Shown one piece after another: positions 4,891 to 9,321 of a stretch of 9,321 nt of DNA. The position numbers and the translations under genes were made by a program. The notes under the pieces were generated by a model. The model was not told the origin of the DNA. It did not search any database and saw nothing but the letters and a program-made list of their open reading frames with translations. This stretch comes from Bacteroidia bacterium (GTDB taxonomy: Bacteria > Bacteroidota > Bacteroidia > Bacteroidales > Azobacteroidaceae): contig BNWW01000066.1 of assembly GCA_025999115.1 (NCBI GenBank), positions 1 through 9,321 on the forward strand, read 5' to 3'. Position 1 is the first letter of the stretch; every line of letters begins with the position of its first letter.

Positions 4891-6777
4891 ATGGTGGATA
4901 CTTCTGCATATCAATTATTGTCGAAAATAGATTCGCCGGACGATCTGCGCCGGTTGAATATTGATCAGTTGGATGAATTGAGCGGCGAACTCCGTCGCTA
5001 TATCATTGAAGTTTTGTCCGAAAATCCAGGTCATTTCGGTTCGAGTTTGGGCGCTGTCGATCTCACGATTGCGCTGCATTATGTCTTTAATACGCCCTAC
5101 GATAAGATTGTTTGGGATGTAGGGCATCAGGCTTACGGGCATAAAATTCTGACCGGCCGCCGCGATGCTTTCCCTACACTGCGACAATTCGGCGGATTGA
5201 GCGGTTTTCCCAATCCGCAGGAAAGCGAATACGACTCGTTTATCGCCGGACACGCTTCCAATTCCATCTCGGCCGCGCTGGGAATGGCGATTGCTTCCCG
5301 TTTGAAAAACGAAAAACGAAAAATTGTGGCCGTGATTGGCGATGGCTCTATGAGCGGCGGTCTGGCGTTTGAAGGCCTCAATAACGCTTCGTCCGATCCG
5401 AACGATTTGTTGATTATTTTGAATGATAATAATATGGCGATTGATCGTCCGGTGGGCGGTTTCAGTCATTCGTTAGTGAAAATTACCACTTCGCGCACTT
5501 ACAATTCGATTCGTTTCAAATTGTATCAATTTTTGCGGAAACGCGGCATGATTCAAGATGCCGGTAAAGGTTTTATCCTTCGTTTCAACAACAGTCTGAA
5601 ATCCTTGCTGACCAAACAACACAATGCCTTCGAGGGATTTAATATCCGCTATTTCGGACCGATTAACGGCCACGACATCAAAGGTTTAATCAAAGTGTTA
5701 GACGACATCAAAGATATGCAAGGCCCCAAACTCTTGCACGTTTTGACGACCAAAGGCAAAGGCTTTGAACCTGCTGAAAATGATGCGATACTTTGGCACG
5801 CGCCGGGCAAATTCAATCCCGAAACAGGAGAACGCATTGTGGCCGACTGCAACAATCAACCGCCTTTGTATCAAGATGTTTTCGGTCATACGTTGGTAGA
5901 GTTAGCGCGACAGAATGAGCGGATCGTCGGTATAACTCCGGCCATGCCCACCGGTTGTTCGATGACTTTTTTAATGAAAGAAATGCCGCACCGCACCTTT
6001 GATGTGGGCATTGCCGAAGGACACGCCGTTACGTTTTCGGCCGGATTAGCCAAAGAAGGAATGTTGCCGTTTTGTAATATTTATTCCTCATTTATGCAGC
6101 GGGCCTATGATAATTTGATTCACGATGCTGCTTTGCAAAATCTGAATATGGTGTTGTGCCTCGACCGCGCCGGATTGGTAGGCGAAGATGGTGCTACGCA
6201 TCACGGTGTCTTGGATTTGGCCTATTTGCGTTGTATTCCGAACATTACCGTGACATCGCCCTTGAACGAAATTGCTTTGCGCAACTTGATGTATACAGCC
6301 ATACAACCCAATCAAGGCGTATTTGTGATTCGCTATCCGCGCGGACGAGGCGAATTGAAAGATTGGCGCAAACCCTTGGAAATCATGCCTGTCGGGAAAG
6401 GCCGCCGTTTGAAAGAAGGTAAAGATATTGCCGTTGTCAGCATCGGCCCGATTGGAAATATTGCCGCCGCCGCTATTGAAAAAGCGAAAGCGCAAGGCTT
6501 TGATGTGGCGCATTACGATATGGTTTTCCTGAAACCGGTCGACGAAGATTTACTACATAAAATTGGACAAAATTACCGGCGGATTATTACGGTGGAAGAT
6601 GGTGTTATTAATGGAGGGTTAGGTTCGGCGGTAATGGAGTTTATGGCGGAAAACGGTTATCATCCGGAAATAAAACGGATTGGGATTCCTGATAGGTTTG
6701 TGCCGCATGGGTCGATTGCGGAATTGTACCGGCTTTGCGGGATGGATGAGGAGCGAATTTTGGATGCCTTGAAATAG
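4891..6777 (+). CDS. dxs: 1-deoxy-D-xylulose-5-phosphate synthase
   Basis: The enzyme condenses pyruvate and glyceraldehyde 3-phosphate to 1-deoxy-D-xylulose 5-phosphate with thiamine diphosphate. This is the entry step of the MEP isoprenoid pathway and also feeds thiamine and pyridoxal synthesis; it is cytosolic. From ATG 4891 the protein has 628 residues, close to other Dxs (about 620). Visible hallmarks are the active-site histidines in '[11 protein letters not shown]' (H48) and '[11 protein letters not shown]' (H79), and the ThDP/Mg motif [11 protein letters not shown] from residue 150 with downstream 'LNDNNM'. Others are 'FGPINGHD' (255-262), the catalytic glutamate in '[10 protein letters not shown]' (E376), '[15 protein letters not shown]' from 425 and 'RYPRG' (481-485). 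It appears intact. The start is set by the -7 box at 4865-4872, which lies inside the longer frame. The gene is single-standing, divergent from the tRNA, and ended by the hairpin at 6863-6910. Confidence 0.97.
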   Translation: MVDTSAYQLLSKIDSPDDLRRLNIDQLDELSGELRRYIIEVLSENPGHFGSSLGAVDLTIALHYVFNTPYDKIVWDVGHQAYGHKILTGRRDAFPTLRQFGGLSGFPNPQESEYDSFIAGHASNSISAALGMAIASRLKNEKRKIVAVIGDGSMSGGLAFEGLNNASSDPNDLLIILNDNNMAIDRPVGGFSHSLVKITTSRTYNSIRFKLYQFLRKRGMIQDAGKGFILRFNNSLKSLLTKQHNAFEGFNIRYFGPINGHDIKGLIKVLDDIKDMQGPKLLHVLTTKGKGFEPAENDAILWHAPGKFNPETGERIVADCNNQPPLYQDVFGHTLVELARQNERIVGITPAMPTGCSMTFLMKEMPHRTFDVGIAEGHAVTFSAGLAKEGMLPFCNIYSSFMQRAYDNLIHDAALQNLNMVLCLDRAGLVGEDGATHHGVLDLAYLRCIPNITVTSPLNEIALRNLMYTAIQPNQGVFVIRYPRGRGELKDWRKPLEIMPVGKGRRLKEGKDIAVVSIGPIGNIAAAAIEKAKAQGFDVAHYDMVFLKPVDEDLLHKIGQNYRRIITVEDGVINGGLGSAVMEFMAENGYHPEIKRIGIPDRFVPHGSIAELYRLCGMDEERILDALK

Positions 6778-6862
6778 CATATTTTTTTGGTCGATTATGC
6801 GAAAGAGTAAAGTAGAAAACATACTTTATCGGATGCGAGCCAAAATTGTTGGTTTGCAACCC

Positions 6863-6910
6863 CCAACAATGCCCTCGCAAGGTAAAAATCATCTGCGAGG
6901 GCATTGTTGG
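6863..6910. terminator. strong hairpin between convergent dxs and secreted-protein genes
   Basis: The 17-nt arms (6863-6879, starting CCAACAATGCCC, and 6894-6910) are perfectly complementary around a 14-nt loop. Placement 85 bp after dxs and 14 bp after the end of the convergent gene suggests a bidirectional terminator. No long T-tract follows on either side. An extra upstream copy of ATTGTTGG (6845-6852) can pair with the left arm instead (6863-6870). Confidence 0.7.
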
Positions 6911-6924
6911 CTTGATTGCGGAAA

Positions 6925-9036
6925 TTATTTTAATCGAATAGCATGGATATAATTTTCGCCATAACCGGAACCGTTTAGTCTCATGTGCTCAGAAGTTGCT
7001 TGGGCAGCTGCTTGATAGAAGGATATATCATTTGTCCTGTAATAAAGAACGGTATTATCAGCGGTAACATTAATCAAGAATGATCCTTCGATTTTTCCAA
7101 ATTTCATTGGTTGTATGCACATACCCGATACTAAGTCGTTCCCATGGAAAGAAAAACCAGTTCTAACATCGCCACTGGAAGACGACGATAGACTTGTTCT
7201 TGCCCATATCGCTCTGCCTTGATTGGCGAGCCAATGCGAAGTCGTTATTTCTATCACTGCGCCGACAAATACTTCCCATACACCTTTGTTCAATGTTATT
7301 TTTTGTCCTAAATACGTATGGGCTGTATGTCTTTTTTCGTTATTTGCATAAAAATAACCACTCGACCCATTCGCCAAATCTACTTCTAATCCTGAATTTT
7401 CCAGAATCCCATTAACAACGGTTCCAACAGGGATGGCTGTATCAACTGCTTTCCAAGCAGGCGCACCACTCCCGTTTGATACCAATAAATATCCGTTGGT
7501 GCCTGCCGCTGTCGGAGCATAGATTGTTCCCAGATTAACAGCAGTTGCCGAATTGGCAGTAAAACTTTGTGAGGCGCCATTGATATTAGCTGTCAGTGCA
7601 GCATTGTTTACGACACCAGCGGCTAAATCAGCTGCAACAATTGTTCCATCAGCAATTTTTGCAGAAGTAACAGCATTCGCGGCAATTGTCGTTGCGTTAG
7701 TGTTCGCCGTTGCTGTAACATCTCCCGTCAATGCAGCCCGCTGGAAACTCGTACCGCTCAATGTAATAGACGTTGAACCTGTATAAATTGTATTGTTATC
7801 GGTGGGTGTTACCCAAGTGCCGTCGCCACGTAGAAAAGAAGTTGCAGTTGCACCTGCCGGTAATTTTGCTACCGTAACTGCGTTGTTCAATATTTTAGAA
7901 GTATTCACTGAATTAGGCGCCAAATCCTCTTGCCCAATTGCAAGGTTTTTGATTTTCGTCGAATCAATAACGCTTGCGGCGATTTTCGCCAGCGTTACAG
8001 CTCCATCGGCAATTTTCGCCGAAGTAACAGCATTGTTATTAATATGGATTGTTTTTACTGCATTGCTTGCAATTTTAGCAGAATCAACTGCGGCATTGGC
8101 AATCTTCACATTTGTTACTGCATTACTTGCAAGGTCGGCTGCAACAATCGTCCCATCCAGAATTTTAGAAGAATTTACCGAATTAGGCGCCAAATCTTCT
8201 TGCCCAACTGCAAGGTTTTTGATTTTCGTTGAATCAATAACATTCGCTGCAATAGTCGTAGTATTCGTATTAGCCGCAGATGTAACATCTCCCGTCAGCG
8301 CCGCCCTTTGGAAACTTGTACCGTTTAATGTAATAGACGTCGAACCGGTGTAAGTTGTGTTGTTATCCGTGGGTGTCACCCAAGTGCCGTCGCCACGTAG
8401 AAAAGAAGTTGCAGTTGCACCTGCCGGTAATTTTGCTACCGTAACTGCATTGTTCAATATTTTAGAAGTATTCACTGAATTGGGCGCCAAATCTTGCTGT
8501 CCAACTGCAAGGTCTTTGATTTTCGTTGAATCAACAGCATTAGCAGCAATTTTCACAGTCGTAACATTCAAATCTCGAATCTTTGTCGTTGTGATTGCAT
8601 TATTAGCTAAATCGGTTCCCGATAAAGCGCCGTCGGCAATCATTGTCGAATCAACCGCCGCAACCGCCCAAGCCGTACCATTCCATTTTAAAACCTGATT
8701 GACAGTAGTGCCGCTTGGTAAATTACCACCTTCTCCAATTTTTACCCAAGTGTTTGTTTTCCAATAATACAAACCAACACCTGTTGTAGTATTAGTATTG
8801 TAAACCAACATTCCTTCGGGCGGCGTATCCGCCCCATGAATTTTAGTCGTCAAAGACGATAACGAAACTCTCGGCAAAGCCAAACCCATCGTATTGGCAT
8901 TTTCCGTATTGGATTTGTTCAAATCCAAAATAGCCGACGGATTCGGTTCCGCATCACTACCGATACGCACTTGTGCATTTACATTCCATGTTCCCATAAT
9001 CAGGAACATCGTCATTGTTTGAAATACTTTTTTCAT
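6925..9036 (-). CDS. secreted surface protein with tail-fibre-like repeats
   Basis: The 703-residue product starts with a signal peptide: MKK, hydrophobic 'MTMFLIMGTW', and likely cleavage after 'VNA' before Q22. Residues 22-60 carry 'VRIGSDAEPNPSAILDLN' and 'GLALPRVSL', a mature N-terminus common in Bacteroidota surface proteins. Residues 85-125 ('GLYYWKTNTWVKIG', 'LKWNGTAW') resemble the tail-fibre style. From about 126 to 475 short repeats of the type 'NAVTSAKIADGAV' alternate with a block holding 'GQEDLAPNSVNTSKIL' and 'FLRGDGTWVTPTDNN'. The block at 166-265 recurs at 355-454, with a partial copy at 265-293. Residues about 534-703 form a unique domain rich in beta-prone stretches ('GVWEVFVGAVIEI', 'YIHAIRLK'), possibly a jelly-roll. 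No type IX secretion C-terminal signal is evident. An export and adhesion or fibre role is inferred; no enzyme motif is seen. The start ATG follows an A/G-rich stretch (AAGAAGAAAGTA). Confidence 0.85.
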   Translation of the reverse strand: MKKVFQTMTMFLIMGTWNVNAQVRIGSDAEPNPSAILDLNKSNTENANTMGLALPRVSLSSLTTKIHGADTPPEGMLVYNTNTTTGVGLYYWKTNTWVKIGEGGNLPSGTTVNQVLKWNGTAWAVAAVDSTMIADGALSGTDLANNAITTTKIRDLNVTTVKIAANAVDSTKIKDLAVGQQDLAPNSVNTSKILNNAVTVAKLPAGATATSFLRGDGTWVTPTDNNTTYTGSTSITLNGTSFQRAALTGDVTSAANTNTTTIAANVIDSTKIKNLAVGQEDLAPNSVNSSKILDGTIVAADLASNAVTNVKIANAAVDSAKIASNAVKTIHINNNAVTSAKIADGAVTLAKIAASVIDSTKIKNLAIGQEDLAPNSVNTSKILNNAVTVAKLPAGATATSFLRGDGTWVTPTDNNTIYTGSTSITLSGTSFQRAALTGDVTATANTNATTIAANAVTSAKIADGTIVAADLAAGVVNNAALTANINGASQSFTANSATAVNLGTIYAPTAAGTNGYLLVSNGSGAPAWKAVDTAIPVGTVVNGILENSGLEVDLANGSSGYFYANNEKRHTAHTYLGQKITLNKGVWEVFVGAVIEITTSHWLANQGRAIWARTSLSSSSSGDVRTGFSFHGNDLVSGMCIQPMKFGKIEGSFLINVTADNTVLYYRTNDISFYQAAAQATSEHMRLNGSGYGENYIHAIRLK
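7675..7974 (-). repeat. internal long repeat of the secreted protein, copy 2
   Basis: This encodes residues 355-454 and is the counterpart of 8242-8541 at a fixed distance of 567 bp. The best-conserved core (7811-7914) differs from its partner at a single base, and 7811-7881 is identical over 71 bp. The rest has diverged mainly at synonymous positions. Confidence 0.9.
8242..8541 (-). repeat. internal long repeat of the secreted protein, copy 1
   Basis: This encodes residues 166-265; the core at 8378-8481 corresponds to 7811-7914. A shorter third copy of the beginning of the block ('IDSTKIKNLAVGQEDLAPNS') is encoded at 8158-8244. Confidence 0.9.
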
Positions 9037-9321
9037 TACTTTCTTCTTTTAATTGTTAATAATATTATATTTTAAAAAATCATCTTTATTCTTCTCTTCA
9101 AGTCTTTAAGACTTGGAACTTTTAAGTCTTAAAAAACGGAACGACAAAAAGCCAAGTCAATGTTTCACAACATCGGCAAGACATGAGAAAGTATTTTAAT
9201 AAATTAATGCGAACTTTTTACCGTTTCCGTTTTCCGACTGAATTGTATTTTGAATACTTTTCTTCATTTTTCACTTTCTTCATTATATATATCTTTAATT
9301 AATCCTTATATTATTGAGTTT
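9037..9321. other. upstream region of the secreted-protein gene with palindromes and a small ORF
   Basis: No family-supported gene is found. The region holds an AT-rich leader, two overlapping inverted repeats (9099-9115 and 9105-9133), and a 23-codon minus-strand ORF (9196-9267). The surroundings of that ORF resemble the start of the downstream gene. I do not find a clear TAnnTTTG box for the secreted-protein gene here. Confidence 0.5.
9099..9133. repeat. overlapping palindromes in the leader of the secreted-protein gene
   Basis: CAAGTCTTTAAGACTTG (9099-9115) is a perfect palindrome around T9107. TTTAAGACTT (9105-9114) also pairs perfectly with AAGTCTTAAA (9124-9133) over a 9-nt gap, so the central segment can join either hairpin but not both. 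It lies 63-97 bp before the ATG. No T-tract follows on the minus strand, so a simple terminator is unlikely; an operator or leader structure is possible. Confidence 0.5.

Noticed and set aside
4915..6513. Several minus-strand ORFs inside dxs
   Set aside because: These are shadows of a well-conserved gene; none has a recognisable motif.
7822..8397. RGD tripeptide in both 'FLRGDGTW' repeats as an integrin-binding site
   Set aside because: The 'LRGDGTW' string is a common tail-fibre-type repeat motif, so the RGD is most likely structural and coincidental.
7675..8541. CRISPR-like array suggested by repeated segments
   Set aside because: Spacing and sequence fit in-frame protein repeats (567-bp period with a partial copy), not short uniform repeats with unique spacers.
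7553..8698. Long plus-strand ORFs (for example 7793-8353) opposite the secreted-protein gene
   Set aside because: They are antisense to the repetitive coding region. Their repeated hydrophobic translation is a by-product of the repeats, while the minus-strand frame has a signal peptide and known motifs.

Overview
The window looks like a piece of a Bacteroidota chromosome in which a gene-poor accessory stretch (about 1-4680) abuts a stable core locus (about 4680-6910) and a large cell-surface gene (6925-9036). The assignment rests on several signs: promoters of the type TTTG - about 20 nt - TAnnTTTG (very clear before the tRNA gene), a Bacteroidota-type IS91 element with a companion tyrosine recombinase, an 'ATPase with DUF4143' remnant, an XRE/membrane-protein pair, and a secreted protein with the N-terminal 'IGS..PNPSAILDLN...GLALPRVSL' signature common in that phylum. 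No species can be named from the sequence alone.

Left, accessory part. A C-terminal tail of an unknown gene (possibly DinD-like) is followed at once by a full-length rhuM-family gene (118-1170). An imperfect hairpin with integron attC-like architecture follows (1176-1240). Next comes a decayed IS91-family element read on the minus strand: a tyrosine recombinase (2206-2862) and a Y2/HUH transposase (1506-2202), both with internal deletions that remove catalytic parts. A second, longer attC-like hairpin lies at 3011-3136. A compact minus-strand operon with its own promoter and terminator follows (3197-3983), coding for a four-helix membrane protein and a small XRE regulator. After that lie the fragments of a DUF4143 ATPase (4057-4414), broken by frameshifts and deletions, and about 260 bp without a credible gene.

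Core part. A tRNA with anticodon CAT (4723-4796, minus) has a textbook promoter and terminator. It is divergent from dxs (4891-6777), the first enzyme of the MEP isoprenoid pathway. A 17-bp perfect hairpin (6863-6910) separates dxs from the convergent 703-residue secreted protein gene. That protein has a signal peptide, a tail-fibre-like repetitive middle, in which a roughly 100-residue block occurs twice, and a unique C-terminal domain.

The most intriguing signal is that the two hairpins at 1176-1240 and 3011-3136 behave like successive integron attC sites. The 7-mer closing the first (GTTGAAC) is the exact reverse complement of the 7-mer opening the second (GTTCAAC), which is what a gene cassette spanning about 1235-3130 would require. 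No integron integrase is visible, so this remains a hypothesis. The interest of the window therefore lies in possible cassette-like mobility in a Bacteroidota accessory island beside a tRNA gene, not in any clearly new enzyme system.
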